Made by a program: the position numbers and the translations under genes | NCBI GenBank assembly: GCA_030147505.1 | Contig: JASBVG010000003.1 | Span: 62,001-126,000 of the forward strand | DNA length: 64,000 nucleotides | Direction: 5' to 3' | Source of the DNA: Tardiphaga sp. | GTDB lineage: Bacteria; Pseudomonadota; Alphaproteobacteria; Rhizobiales; Xanthobacteraceae | The notes under the pieces: generated by a model | The model's input: the letters and a program-made list of their open reading frames with translations, nothing else | What the model was told of the DNA's origin: nothing | The model's database searches: none | Part shown: positions 46,643-57,900 of the stretch, one piece after another | Position numbering within the stretch: the stretch's first letter is position 1 | Layout of the letters: every line of letters begins with the position of its first letter

Positions 46643-48316
46643 ATGGATATCGCACGCTTCTCAGAGGAACTCATCAACAGCGGCGTGTTGGCCCCTGCCA
46701 ATGCGGCAGCGATGGCCGACGGCGTCGACGGAGCGGATACGTATAGAAAGCTGCTTGAGATCTGTGGCCTCCGTTCATCCGCCTTCGCCGATCGCGTGGC
46801 CGAGGCCCATGGCGTGCTGCGCGTGGATCTCGACGGCTTGCGCAAGGGATCCTCGCTTGCGGAGAAATTCTCGCTGCAATTCATGCATGCGAATGCGCTT
46901 TATCCGTACCGCGCGGCCGACGGCGCACTATGTGTTGCCGTTGCAGATCCGGCACTGACAGAGGCCATCGAAGCCATCAAGCTGACGCTCGGTCCCGCGG
47001 CGGAAACGCGGATCGCCAGTTTCGAGGACATCGAAATTGTCCTTGCCCAGGGCCGCTCCGCGGAGGCGCCGGCCACCGATGACGCGCTTGACGATGACAG
47101 CAAGGCAGACGACGTCGACAGCCTGCGCGACCTCGCAAGCGGAGCGCCCGTGGTTCGCGCACTGGACGACATCTTCGATCGCGCCGTCGCAGCCCGCGCC
47201 ACAGATATCCATATCGAACCGATGCAGCGCGATTTCCGCGTACGGCTTCGCATTGACGGCGTCATGCGATCGCTGCCGCAAATACGCGGCATTCCACATC
47301 GTGCCCTGATCTCGCGCGTCAAGATATTGTCGGGCATCAATATAGCCGAACGCCGAGTCCCGCAGGACGGCAGAGCTAGGATCGCAAGCCGGGGACGGGA
47401 ATTCGACGTTCGCGTCGCCACCATGCCGACCAGCGCCGGTGAGGCCGCCATCCTGCGGCTTCTGGAGCGCGGCAACAAATTGGTCGAGTTCGGCCAGTTC
47501 GGATTCAGCGCGCGAGACGACGCCGTGCTGCGGCGACAGCTCGCAATGCCGCACGGTCTGTTCATTGTCACGGGCCCGACCGGCAGCGGCAAGACGACGA
47601 CGCTGGCGGCAGCCATCGCATTGCTCAACGATTCAACCCGCAAGATCCTGACCATCGAAGATCCGGTCGAGTATGAGATCCTGGGCGTCGCCCAATCGCA
47701 GGTCCGCCAGGCCGTCGGCCTCACCTTTGCCTCGGCCCTCAAAGCGTTCCTGCGTCAGGACCCCGATGTCATCATGGTCGGCGAGATACGCGACGCCGAA
47801 ACGGCCAAGATCGCCATCCAGGCGGCACTGACAGGCCATCTCGTGATGACCACGCTGCACACCAACACCGCAGCGTCGGCGGTGACCCGACTCATCGACA
47901 TCGGCGTCGAGCCTTATCTGATCGCTTCAACGCTCACCACCGTCGTGGGACAGCGGCTCGTGCGCATGTTGTGTCCCGATTGCCGCAAGCCAATTCAGGT
48001 CTCCGAGGAGCATCGGCGCTGCGATCCTCGCTTGTCCGCACTGAATGTCGCGGTCGGGACAATCATGCATGAACCGGGAGGCTGCGAGCGATGCAGCCAG
48101 CTTGGTTATCGCGGGCGACGCGCCATCTTCGAGGTGCTTGAAGTCCGCGACCAGGTTCGCCGCATGATTCTGAACTCAGCAGATGACAACGCAATTGAAC
48201 AGGCCGCGCGGAACGAAGGCATGACTACAATGGTCGAGGATGGTCTCGCGCGTTGCGTCGCCGGCGCAACATCTCTCGATGAAGTATTCCGCGTCGCAGC
48301 GCTTCACGCTTCCTGA
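46643..48316 (+). CDS. gspE: Type II secretion ATPase GspE
   Basis: A 557-residue secretion ATPase. The N1E-type domain spans residues 1-130. The ATPase has Walker A GPTGSGKTTT near residue 310, the Asp box ILTIEDPVEYEILG, Walker B DVIMVGEIRDAET near 377 and the His box GHLVMTTLHTNTA. The tetracysteine zinc site CPDC ... CERC lies at about 443-480. It powers pseudopilus growth at the inner membrane. The ATG at 46643 is preferred to a TTG at 46628 that overlaps the previous stop. Confidence 0.96.
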   Translation: MDIARFSEELINSGVLAPANAAAMADGVDGADTYRKLLEICGLRSSAFADRVAEAHGVLRVDLDGLRKGSSLAEKFSLQFMHANALYPYRAADGALCVAVADPALTEAIEAIKLTLGPAAETRIASFEDIEIVLAQGRSAEAPATDDALDDDSKADDVDSLRDLASGAPVVRALDDIFDRAVAARATDIHIEPMQRDFRVRLRIDGVMRSLPQIRGIPHRALISRVKILSGINIAERRVPQDGRARIASRGREFDVRVATMPTSAGEAAILRLLERGNKLVEFGQFGFSARDDAVLRRQLAMPHGLFIVTGPTGSGKTTTLAAAIALLNDSTRKILTIEDPVEYEILGVAQSQVRQAVGLTFASALKAFLRQDPDVIMVGEIRDAETAKIAIQAALTGHLVMTTLHTNTAASAVTRLIDIGVEPYLIASTLTTVVGQRLVRMLCPDCRKPIQVSEEHRRCDPRLSALNVAVGTIMHEPGGCERCSQLGYRGRRAIFEVLEVRDQVRRMILNSADDNAIEQAARNEGMTTMVEDGLARCVAGATSLDEVFRVAALHAS

Positions 48317-48424
48317 CGGGAGGAATCCGATTTCGGGTGCATTGCGTGCTTCGTCAAAGACCGCTTCGTTTGTCTAAGCTGTTAAGAATGGGTGTGCAGA
48401 TCGCATCGCCGCACTGGATGTGTC

Positions 48425-49621
48425 ATGAACCGGTTCAAATACAGTGCCCGATCGTTCGATGGCGCACTGGTGGTCGGGGAGGCCGACGCCAGCAGCAGTG
48501 CCAGCCTTGCGGCCGATATCGCACATCGCGGGTTGATGCTCACGTCTTTCGAAAAGCTGTCACGCGCGCGATCAACGCGGTTTCTCGCATGGCCGATCGA
48601 TCCCCGATCGATCACCGCGTTTCTCGCCGAACTCGCGCTCGTCTTGCGCAGCGGTCTTCCGCTTGACGAGGCGCTCGACGTCTCCGGGCGCGATCTGACG
48701 GCTCGCCTCGCCGCAATCGTCGCCGAACTCAGGCATGACATTGTCAGCGGTGCGACATTCGTCGAGGCGCTTGGGCGCCACAAGGATTTGTTTTCCGAGG
48801 ACATCATCGCGATGGCACGCGTGGCCGAAGTCACCGGAGACCTGGACGGCGTTCTCGCCGCCATCGCCACCGAGCGGGAACGAGGACATCGGCTGAACGA
48901 AAAGGTCCAGGGCGCGCTGCGCTATCCCGCCTTCCTGATCTCCTCCGCGATCCTCGTCCTCTTGTTTTTTCTCGTGCAGGTGATCCCCCAGTTTTCAAAC
49001 CTGTTCAGCGACTCCGGCAAGGACCCCGGTCCCCTCGTGACCCATCTGATGGGCTTGTCGCAATGGCTCATCGACAATGGACAGATACTCGCCATCAGCG
49101 TGAGTATCGCGACACTGACGATCCTCCTCGCCTGGTGCACGCCATCGGCGCGCGCAGCCATGACGCTTGCCTTCCTTCGTCTGCCTGTGATCCGCGGCAT
49201 TGCGACGCTGTGGCTCACAACGCGGTTTCTCTCCAACCTTGCCGTGCTGGTTGGCCAGAGCGTTCCCCTCACCGAAGCGCTCGCCGTGCTTGGCAACATG
49301 CTCGGCGTTAAGGGGAAAGCCGCCATCGCATCCGCGCGCGACGCTGTTCGCCGCGGCGGACGCTTGCACGAGGCGCTGGACGAGAGTGGCCTGTTTCCCC
49401 CGATCGCCGTGAGAATGATGCGAATCGGCGAAGAGACAGGCGAACTGGCGAAAGTCGCCGCCGAGGCGGGCTCTCTCTACGGCCGCAAGCTGGAGAAACG
49501 GCTTGAGCAGGTCGCCGGGCTGATCGGTCCGGTCGCGATCATTACCATTGCAGGCCTGATCGGAGGCCTCATGGTCACGATCATGACTGCGCTCATCAGC
49601 ATCAATGATGCAGTTCAATAA
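48425..49621 (+). CDS. gspF: Type II secretion platform protein GspF
   Basis: A 398-residue inner-membrane protein with two T2SSF domains (residues about 60-185 and 265-390) and three membrane helices (PAFLISSAILVLLFFLVQVI, ILAISVSIATLTILLAW, and IITIAGLIGGLMVTIMTALI at the end). Family blocks are RSGLPLDEALDVSG, VAEVTGDLDGVLAAIATERERGHRL and MMRIGEETGELAKVAAEA. The ATG at 48425 begins MNRFKYSARSFDG, typical of GspF. It follows gspE by 108 bases, the widest gap in the operon. Confidence 0.95.
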   Translation: MNRFKYSARSFDGALVVGEADASSSASLAADIAHRGLMLTSFEKLSRARSTRFLAWPIDPRSITAFLAELALVLRSGLPLDEALDVSGRDLTARLAAIVAELRHDIVSGATFVEALGRHKDLFSEDIIAMARVAEVTGDLDGVLAAIATERERGHRLNEKVQGALRYPAFLISSAILVLLFFLVQVIPQFSNLFSDSGKDPGPLVTHLMGLSQWLIDNGQILAISVSIATLTILLAWCTPSARAAMTLAFLRLPVIRGIATLWLTTRFLSNLAVLVGQSVPLTEALAVLGNMLGVKGKAAIASARDAVRRGGRLHEALDESGLFPPIAVRMMRIGEETGELAKVAAEAGSLYGRKLEKRLEQVAGLIGPVAIITIAGLIGGLMVTIMTALISINDAVQ

Positions 49622-49637
49622 AACGCCGAGGTGGACA

Positions 49638-50114
49638 ATGCCGAAATACTCGCTGTCGATTACATGGCTGCGCAAACGTCGTTATGATGAGATCTGTCAT
49701 ACCGGACGGCAAGCCGGCTTTACCCTGGTCGAAATGCTCGTTGTGCTTGCCATTATCGGGCTCATCGTCGGTATCGCCGCGCCGCGCGTGTTCAACCAGC
49801 TCGCCGGCGCCAAGGTTCGCACGGCCAAGGTGCAGATTGAAAGCCTGAAGAGCGCACTCGATCTGTTCTTTCTCGATACCGGCCGCTATCCAACGACGAA
49901 TGAGGGTCTCGCCGTCCTGATCGTGCGGCCTTCCAACACGTCGAACTGGAACGGACCCTATGTCAAATCCAGCGCCGTTCCGCATGATCCCTGGAATCGC
50001 GACTATGTCTATCAGTCGCCGGGGCGCGACGGGCGGTCTTACGAGATCGTCTCGCTCGGCGCCGACGGGCGCGATGGAGGAAGTGACGGTGCGGCGGACA
50101 TTACGAGCTGGTGA
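49638..50114 (+). CDS. gspG: Major pseudopilin GspG
   Basis: A 158-residue pseudopilin. The prepilin peptidase site is RQAG/FTLVEMLVVLAIIGL, with Glu at position +5. The leader is about 27 residues, longer than the usual 6-10. The C-terminal calcium-loop region is conserved (TNEGLAVLIVRP, GPYVKSSAVPHDPWNRDYVY and SLGADGRDGG). It polymerises into the pseudopilus that pushes cargo through GspD. The ATG at 49638 follows GAGGTGG. Confidence 0.95.
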   Translation: MPKYSLSITWLRKRRYDEICHTGRQAGFTLVEMLVVLAIIGLIVGIAAPRVFNQLAGAKVRTAKVQIESLKSALDLFFLDTGRYPTTNEGLAVLIVRPSNTSNWNGPYVKSSAVPHDPWNRDYVYQSPGRDGRSYEIVSLGADGRDGGSDGAADITSW

Positions 50115-50571
50115 TGACGGCATGCTGGCTGCTCCGGACGCCGGCTACATCATGATCGAGCTGATCGCAGCATTGGTGTTGATGGGGCTCCTGGCCCTCA
50201 TAGCGTTCCCGGTCCTTTCGCAGAGCACGAGCGCGCCGCGCTATCGCGCCTTGCTGGTCGATACGGCGACGCTTCTTCGCCAGGCACGGAACACCGCGAT
50301 CGCACGCGGCGAGCCCGCCTATGTCACATTCGATCACCGCCGGATCCTCTTCAAATCCGGCAGCCGCAGCGTCGCGGTTCCCCGTGATGTCGAGGTCGGA
50401 TTGATGACAGGGAGCCGATGCGTCGCGAGTGCCGAGAGCACGCAAATCGTCTTTCGCGCCGACGGCACGAATTGCGGCGGCGTGTTCCGCTTTGTTCGCG
50501 GCGGCCACGCCGCGCGTATCCGTACCAACTGGCTCACGGGACATGTCGAGATTCTGCAGGACAGCAACTGA
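50089..50571 (+). CDS. gspH: Minor pseudopilin GspH
   Basis: A minor pseudopilin of about 160 residues. The processing site is PDAG/YIMIELIAALVLMGLLALIAF with Glu at +5. The start is uncertain: a GTG at 50089 has a GGAGGAA ribosome site six bases upstream and yields a basic leader (RRTLR); an ATG at 50122 would leave an eight-residue leader with no positive charge, and an ATG at 50074 is also in frame. The body LLRQARNTAIARGEPAYVTFD is typical of GspH. It overlaps gspG by 26 bases. Confidence 0.85.
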   Translation: MRRTLRAGDDGMLAAPDAGYIMIELIAALVLMGLLALIAFPVLSQSTSAPRYRALLVDTATLLRQARNTAIARGEPAYVTFDHRRILFKSGSRSVAVPRDVEVGLMTGSRCVASAESTQIVFRADGTNCGGVFRFVRGGHAARIRTNWLTGHVEILQDSN

Positions 50572-50989
50572 TCGCCGCGCCGGCTTCCTCCTGCTCGAGG
50601 CGCTGGTCGCCCTCGCGATCGCCGCGCTCGTGCTCGCCGTATTGGCACAGATCATATCGTCGGCCCGCCATGCGAGCCGGCGCCCGATGGAGCAGATGTC
50701 CAGCCTTTCGGTCGCCCGCATCGTCGCCAATGCATTATCGAGCTCCAGCCTTTCGCTTGCGCGCGAGGGGCAGTTTGGCCGCTTCTCTTACGTCGCACGC
50801 ACCGCACCGGTGGAGATCTCAACACGCGCGTCGCGTCTCGCGCCGGCACCGAGCGGCATCGAAAATAGCGACAAGCGCTCCGGAGCCGGGCCGCCCGGCA
50901 GGGTACCGCAACTGTTGACGGTTGTCGTAGCAGCTCCTTCCGGTCGGAGATTGGTCTTTGAAACCATCGCATCAGACAGATCGGATTGA
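50543..50989 (+). CDS. gspI: Minor pseudopilin GspI
   Basis: A 148-residue minor pseudopilin with the leader MSRFCRTATDRRAG/FLLLEALVALAIAALVLAV and Glu at +5. The rest is short and contains the block MSSLSVARIVANALSS. GspI is the core of the tip complex with GspJ and GspK. The ATG at 50543 lies inside the end of gspH (29-base overlap) and has CACGGGA before it. Confidence 0.88.
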   Translation: MSRFCRTATDRRAGFLLLEALVALAIAALVLAVLAQIISSARHASRRPMEQMSSLSVARIVANALSSSSLSLAREGQFGRFSYVARTAPVEISTRASRLAPAPSGIENSDKRSGAGPPGRVPQLLTVVVAAPSGRRLVFETIASDRSD

Positions 50990-51617
50990 GCCAAACGGCT
51001 TTGTCCTCGCAGAAATGCTGATTGTCGTAGCGCTTTGCGTCGCTCTGGTGAGCATTGCCTTGCCGTTTGCGGGGCAATTGATCGCGAGGTGGCGACACGG
51101 GCAGAGTGCCATCGAACAGGCAGAAGCCTGGATCAGGCTGACGACGCGAATGTCCGCCGACTTAGCGCAGGCAGTTCCACTGCCCGTACCGGGGGGAAGG
51201 CAGGCACAGATCCTGTTTCGCGCCACCAGTGATCATGTCGTCTTCGTGCAGCCGGCCTATGCGAGCTATGCCATGGTCGGCTTGCAGATAACTGCCTATC
51301 AGCTTGAACATGGCGCGAATGGCGACACGGTGGTCAATTACTCAACGCCTTTCAGCAGCGCTCTGGCGGATACCGATCCCCGCACAATCGGTACGGCCAC
51401 TGCGATCTTCACAAGCCCGCTCCGCCTGAGCTTCACGCTGATCGATTCCGAAGGAGGTAGACAGAACGCCTGGCTGGACAGAGATGACCTGCCCGTCCGT
51501 GTCGAGCTTGCTGCATCATCCCGCGAGCGAACGGCGCCTTTGCCGACGGCCATCGTGCTGCCGATCATCGCCCGGGCGCCGAAACGCACGACACCGCCAA
51601 CCCAAGCCCGACGCTAG
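50958..51617 (+). CDS. gspJ: Minor pseudopilin GspJ, TTG start
   Basis: A 219-residue pseudopilin with leader KPSHQTDRIEPNG/FVLAEMLIVVALCVALVSI and Glu at +5. The start codon is TTG at 50958, inside gspI; no in-frame ATG or GTG precedes the leader, and the leader length is correct from there. The globular part has AWIRLTTRMSADLAQAVPLPV and RLSFTLIDSEGG. It is the last gene of the T2SS operon; a palindromic element follows. Confidence 0.85.
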   Translation: MKPSHQTDRIEPNGFVLAEMLIVVALCVALVSIALPFAGQLIARWRHGQSAIEQAEAWIRLTTRMSADLAQAVPLPVPGGRQAQILFRATSDHVVFVQPAYASYAMVGLQITAYQLEHGANGDTVVNYSTPFSSALADTDPRTIGTATAIFTSPLRLSFTLIDSEGGRQNAWLDRDDLPVRVELAASSRERTAPLPTAIVLPIIARAPKRTTPPTQARR

Positions 51618-51640
51618 AGCATTTCTGGTTTTGATTGAAA

Positions 51641-51765
51641 CGTGTCCCGGGCGCGGTGCAGCGCGCTTTATGCTGCAGATCCGGGACCATTCCAAACGTC
51701 GGAATTCGTAACGGTCCCGGCTCTGCGAAGCGCCACTTCACGCCGCATCGTATCCGGGGCACGAT
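51641..51765. repeat. Double palindromic element between gspJ and the giant adhesin gene
   Basis: The 322-base gap 51618-51939 between convergent genes contains two long imperfect inverted repeats: 51644-51687 (arms GTCCCGG and CCGGGAC with an inner GCAGCG/GCTGCA pairing) and 51713-51763 (arms GTCCCGG and CCGGGGC). Their style matches dispersed palindromes of bradyrhizobia. They can terminate transcription from both sides. No gene is seen in the rest of the gap. Confidence 0.7.
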
Positions 51766-51939
51766 TCCATTAAATCCAAGTCGACGGTAGTCACCGTAGG
51801 TCATCCGCCGGTGCAGACGGGCCAGTGCCCAGCACCCCTCGCGCAAAGCGATATGGGTGGAACGGATATTGGCCCGACAAACGCATCAATGTCCGCCCGC
51901 ACTCAGCAGCCCCCGGCCTCATCGTCGTCCCGATGCCGC

Positions 51940-54900
51940 TCAATTCCCCAAGCCGGTCACCTGCAGCGGGCTGCTGGCATTGTAGCTCTGCCGCTTCTTG
52001 ATGACGTAAGTGTCATTCGCCGGCTCGGGTTCGCCACCGTCGCCACCGCCATAGCCGAGCACCTCGACAATGATGACGGAGGGACGGTCGTTAATCGCCG
52101 ACGCGGGCGCAGCCGACTGCTGGGTCGCTGCGGTCGCATTGGATGCCGACGTGAGCGCGCCGGTGTCCACCGATACTGCCCGCGGCACGCCGATCACGAC
52201 GCCCCCGCTCTGTGCGTTATAGGAGTTCAGGATACGCGTTGCTGCCAGCACCAGATCGCCACCTGCACGAACGCCGGCTGCGCCGAGATCGATGATGCCG
52301 CGCGGTGCCGCTAGAGTCACATTGCTCTTCGTTCGATCCTGGCCGGGCAGCGTGAGCAATGCGGCAACGCCGGCGCCCGTCACCAGGCCGTTCGGATTGA
52401 TGTAGCAATTGCCATTGACGCCGCAGATCAGCGACAGCACCGGGCTGGTCAGCAGGGTCTTGGGTCCCGATCCCGCATCGATATCGCCATTGGCGACGAA
52501 GACATCGATATTGCCGCCCTGCGCGGTCATGATGCGGCTCTGATTGATACGGATGCTGTCATTCGTGAAGACCCGGATCGACCCGCCGGCCGTGGTGACG
52601 ATCCCCTGTTGGTTCTGCTTCAGGAGATCGCGCGCGGACGAACCGGCGACGATGCCACCGCTCGGACCGAGAATTGTGATGTCACTGCCGAGCTGGGTCT
52701 GGACCAGCGACTGGGCGATATTGAGTTCACCTTTCCAGCTGTTGCTCGCAGCCGAGCCGCGCTCGCTCGGATAACCGACGGAGGCGGGGAACAAGACCCC
52801 GATGGCATCGTAAGCGCGCTGATACTGGCCGTGATATGGACTGGCTGCGTTATGATAATCCCTGGCCACCTGGCCGAGGAAATCGACGAAAGCCCGTTGC
52901 ACCAGAAGCTGCTGGCGCGCGCCCGGCAAGGTCTGGAACGTCGCCCACGCCTGATCGCGCGGCTCGCCCAGAGCGGCGGCGATGCCGGTGAGCAGATCGA
53001 TTCCCCCGCGCCCGGCCTTTGCCGGATCGACATAGCGATCGATCGCATCCGCATAGTTGACGCCGGGTCCAACACCGAACAGCAAGTGGATATCGGCGCT
53101 CTGGCGCGGCAGATAGGGTTTCACTGCGAATCCGTTGCCGGCTCCGTTACTCCCCGGCGCGGAATTGCTGCCGTCGCCGATGGCAAGGATACCGCGATAA
53201 TTTGCCGAAATGTTACTGGTGGCCACCTGGCTTCTCAGAAACGTCCCCATATCGCGACCGGCCGACAGCAGAAACGATCCCGGCCCGTACAGCGCGTAGA
53301 CGCCTCCCGTCAGATCCTGACCAGCGATGACGCTCGTAATGTCGGTGACTGCATTGTTCTGTCCGAGCAGGCTGAAATTGGCGATGTTGCGGCCGGCGCG
53401 AATGGTGCTCGGCTCCGTCAGGGTCAGATTGACCTTGTTGCTTTCCATCTGGACCTCAGCACTGCCGACGATATCGACACCGGCAGCAATGAACGACGGA
53501 TCCGTGTCTGCACCGTGAAGCGGCGACGTGAGATTTGACAGCGGCACACCGAGCGGGCTCACATATTGAGCGGAGTTGAATCCGTTGACACCACTTCCAA
53601 GATACTGGGCCGAGATCGTCAGCGGATCCGTCATCGACAGGGTGCCGTTCAGCCGGAACGAGCCTGCTGCAAGGATCTGCAGCCCACCGTCGGCCGATGG
53701 CACCAGATTTGGATATGGGATGCCGGTGCGTGTAGCATCGCCAAGAACCACGTCGCCGCTTAAAGCCCTGAGCTGAAGGGCGGCTGGCCACAGCCCATTC
53801 ACGCTGCCTGCTCCGAACAATGTGCGGATGTCAGGGTTCGCGATCGAGACGTTGCCGGTCACGGCGCTGATCGACACGCCGCTTCCCTTGGGCCCCGCAC
53901 CGGACAAGAGGGTCGTACCGAGGCTCGTGAAGGGAGCGCCGGCCGCAGCCGCGCCCGTAACGGGGAGAACAGCAAGCGATGTCGGGTCCAGGATACCCGC
54001 GAGCAGAACGGGACCACCGGCCACAATGTCGACATAGCCGTCCTGAATTGCGAGCAACAGGGAGACCGGATTATTCCCCACCGAGGTCGGCAAGCCCGTG
54101 ACCGGATTGACGTCAGTCGCCTTGACCGTGCCCCCAACGCGGATATCGCCGTTACCGCGTCCAACCATGAACGCGCCGCTGGTCAGATCACCGCCGGACC
54201 TGACGATCAAATCGCCGCCGCCATAATACTTGATCGTCGGCGGCGTCGCGGCAACCTTCCCGCCGCTCACGATGATGGTCTCAGGTATGGAAGCCGAGAT
54301 ATCGATAATATCCCTGCCGGCGCGTAGCAAGATATCGCCGCCACCGAGTGCCGCGACGCCCTGCCGGAAGCTACCATAGTTCACCCAGGTCGCGGTCTGA
54401 GCGAAGCTGGCCGTTGGGAATGGGGTCGTCGACCCATTCGACAGGCCCCGGCGGAAATACCAACCGTTCCAGAGCTGCCCCAAATTGGCGTCACGCATCG
54501 ACCGCTCGATTCCGATAATCGAGCCACCCGCGCTGAGGTCGACCGGGCCACCCCCGACCGCCCATGTCGGCTGCGTGGCCAGTCCCGGCGGGTTGGTGGC
54601 TGTCTGCACCGGCCTGGTGAAATCCGCCGCCGACGGCATCTCGGCGGCGCTGAGCGCGCGGCCGCCGGTGTAGATGGCGCCGGGCGCTAGAGCGTCCAAC
54701 CACTTGATGTCGCCACCGGCTGTCAGTCGGATCGATCCGGTGCCAGTTCGCAGCATGCTCGGCATATAGATCACATTTGTCGAAACCGTCGTCTCCCTGA
54801 ACACCGTATGGCGATCGATGGTAACATCGCCGGTGGAGCCAAATGTCGCCACCGCATCCGGATTGGCCGCGGGCGCAGTGCTGCTGTTGCCCAGGCCCGT

Positions 54901-57900
54901 CGCGCCGGCGACGAAAACGTAGGAGAACGATCCCGCGCTGGCGATGGTAGGCGGCATCAGATTGGCAATCGAGGTCGTATTGGGCTGCGTTGCCACTGCC
55001 GGATTGTTGGCGATGTTGTTGGCGGCGAGATTCGCCGTCAGCGACGCACCGTTGGCGGCGGTCGTGAAGAAACCGTCGCTGAGCGTCGCATTGATCTGCA
55101 CGTCATTGACGGCGCGCAGGGTCAGCGTGCCCGGCTCCTTGGCGACCGAGGTCCGGTAGAACAGATCTGCGCGCATGTTGACGGCATCCGTCACCGTTCC
55201 GGCACCCAGATTCCAGTTACTGGCCACCGTGATGTTGCCACCGTTGCGGTTGGCGTCGGGATTGACCAGCGCAACTTCCGGCCGCAGATGCAGCAGCGAC
55301 GGATCGATTGAACTGAAGCTGTCCGACTTCACCTGGGACGTATTTCCCGCGAAGGAATTTGCGACAAAGTTCTTCAGCGTCGTGTCGTAGAACGTCTTGT
55401 GATCGGTGTTGATCTGGCCCGCCGTCGGCGTGAATATTCCGGAGCCGACCAGCACGATCTGAACCGAGCCGCCGCTGGTGGGCGCGGTGCTGGTGATCAC
55501 GCCATTGACCTGGGTGCCGGTGGCACCGCCGGCCAGAAGCTGGAACGTCGCATTGCCGCTGAAGGTGCTGCCGTCCGGCCGCGTGGCGGTAAAGCCGGTC
55601 GGCGCGCTGGTATAGCCGGAACCCGACGAGGTAATGTTGAGCGCCGATATCTGCAGCAATCCCGTCCCTTGCGCGCCGCCGGGCCCGGCACCGCCACTGA
55701 ATGTCACGACCGGCGCCCGCGTATAGTTGACGCCGCGGTTACAACAGCCGGCGACACTCTCCGCAATCTGGACGCCGACAACCCGGACGGTATCGACCTG
55801 GAATCGCGCCGACGTGCCTGTGGTCGGTGCCGTGACAGTAATGACCGCGCCGTTGACGAACATGCCGACTCCACGGTTCGTGAAATTGACACCGACGATC
55901 TGGCCGTTGGCATTGACGATTGCGGTACCGACCGCGTCCCTCTGCTGCGCTCCGGCGTAGACGTCCCCGGCCGGGACCGTGACCTGCACGGGTATATTGG
56001 GATCATATCCGGATCCGCCGTCGAGCACCGTGATCGTATTGATGCCCAATAACGCCTTGCCCGTCGCTCCGACGCCCGTCGTATCGCCTGCCCCGCGCGC
56101 GAAGGTGACGGTCGGCCTTTGCGCGTCCGACTGGCTCGTATAGACGCCGCTATTCGTTAGCTGGACATTGTCCACATTCATCACGGCCGTCGCTGTCGCG
56201 CCGCTGCCGCCGCCGCCCGTCAGGATCACACTCACAGGCTGCCCGGTGAAGCCACCCGCACCGACGATCGAATTGGCTGCCGTGGTCCTGTAAGCCACCA
56301 TGCTGGCCCAGGTGCCATTCACCATCGCGCCATTCGCGGTATACCAGCCGGCGGGATCGATGATGCCGTCGAAGTGCTTTGTCGCGCCGGTCTGGCCGGC
56401 ATCGTCGGTGGTGCTCCAGGTCGCATAGGCGCTCAAGGCAACGGCGGATGCGCCGACCACGCGGCCGCGGAAATCGACATTGACGCCATTGTCCGTCAGC
56501 ACCGGCGCGCGCACCAGTATCTGGCCGCCCGTGCCGTTGGTGCCGGGACTCACCTCCAGCGTCGCTCCAGCGTCGACATAGATGCGGCCGGAGCCGGAAC
56601 GATCGACATTCTGGTTGCCGTAATTGCTGTTATAGGTGCCGTTCGGCGTGCCCGTGGTGCCGAGCGTGATGGTGCCGCCATTCGGGATCTGGGTCGACGT
56701 GCTGGCGTAGCGCGGATTGTCCGGATCGTCCCCCCGATGCGACGCATCGAGATGTGCACCGGCATTGATACTGACGCCGCCGGTGCGCGTGCCGCCGGGA
56801 CCTGCCGTACCCGCGCCGAACAACCGGATGGTGCCGCCGCCCGGCATGCGCGCATCGATGGTGCCATCGACCACCACATTGCCGTTGTTGGCCGTCAACT
56901 GAACGAAGCCGGACGTCAATGTCGTGCCGGACGCAATGCGGAGATCCCCCTGGGCCACCGAGACGTCGAAGCCGCCGGTGAAACGCGACCACGGCAGATC
57001 GCCGGCGAGCGCCCCCGTATTGATGCGCAGGCTGCCGCCGAGATCGCTGAACGCCGCGTCGCCTCTGGTCTGTCCCGCCAGCGTCACCACGCCGCTCTCG
57101 CCTGTCTCGATAATCAGCGAGCCCGCATAGCCGAGGCCGGCGGCCGACACATCGACGAGTGCGCCACTGCTCACGACGATATTGCCGCCATTCGCCGCCA
57201 GATGAACGGCGCCGCCCGGCGCATAGGTCACGCGGTCCACCACCGTAACCGTGGCTCCGGTCGCATCGATCAGCGCGCCGTCGCCCAACACGACGCCGCC
57301 TGACGTCGCCGACAATTTGACCTTGCCCGAATGCGCGATGATCGTACTGTTATCGACGATGCCTGTGCCGGTCAGGGTCAACGACCCGCCGAAATCTGCG
57401 GCGGCAACAGCTGGCCGGTCGCCTGGCAGCGATCCGATCGCGATCGCGCCGGTGGTGGTCAGGAACTGATCAGCCCCGCCGCGCACCACGAGGCCGTGTG
57501 CGTTCAGCGCCGCATTCGCGCTGCCGATCTCGAAGCCACCGTCACCGACGAATTCGATTCCGCCGGCCCCTGTCAGGCCGAGCTGTGCGAAGCCGGCGAA
57601 CGTTTTCTTGCCCGTCCCCGCACTGACGAGGCCGGTCGCCTCGAAGCTGATCGCACCGCCGGTGCCGTTGAGCGCGCCCGATGTGCTCGACGAATTCAGG
57701 CTGTTGACGAGAGCGATGTTCTGCGCGCGGATGATGGCCTGGCCGCCCTGGTGATAGAATCCCGCACCGTCGAATGTGAGCGCGGCGATGCGGTTCAGCG
57801 TATCGCCGATGATCGCACCGCCGGCATCGTAGACATTGAACACCGTCGCGCTCCGCAGCCGCAGCGAATGCGCGCCGGCGAAACGCGCGATGTCCGCGGA

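Noticed and set aside
51811-52314. Plus-strand frame after gspJ
   Set aside because: Overlaps the conserved DUF3739 end of the adhesin on the other strand and has no T2SS-like motif.
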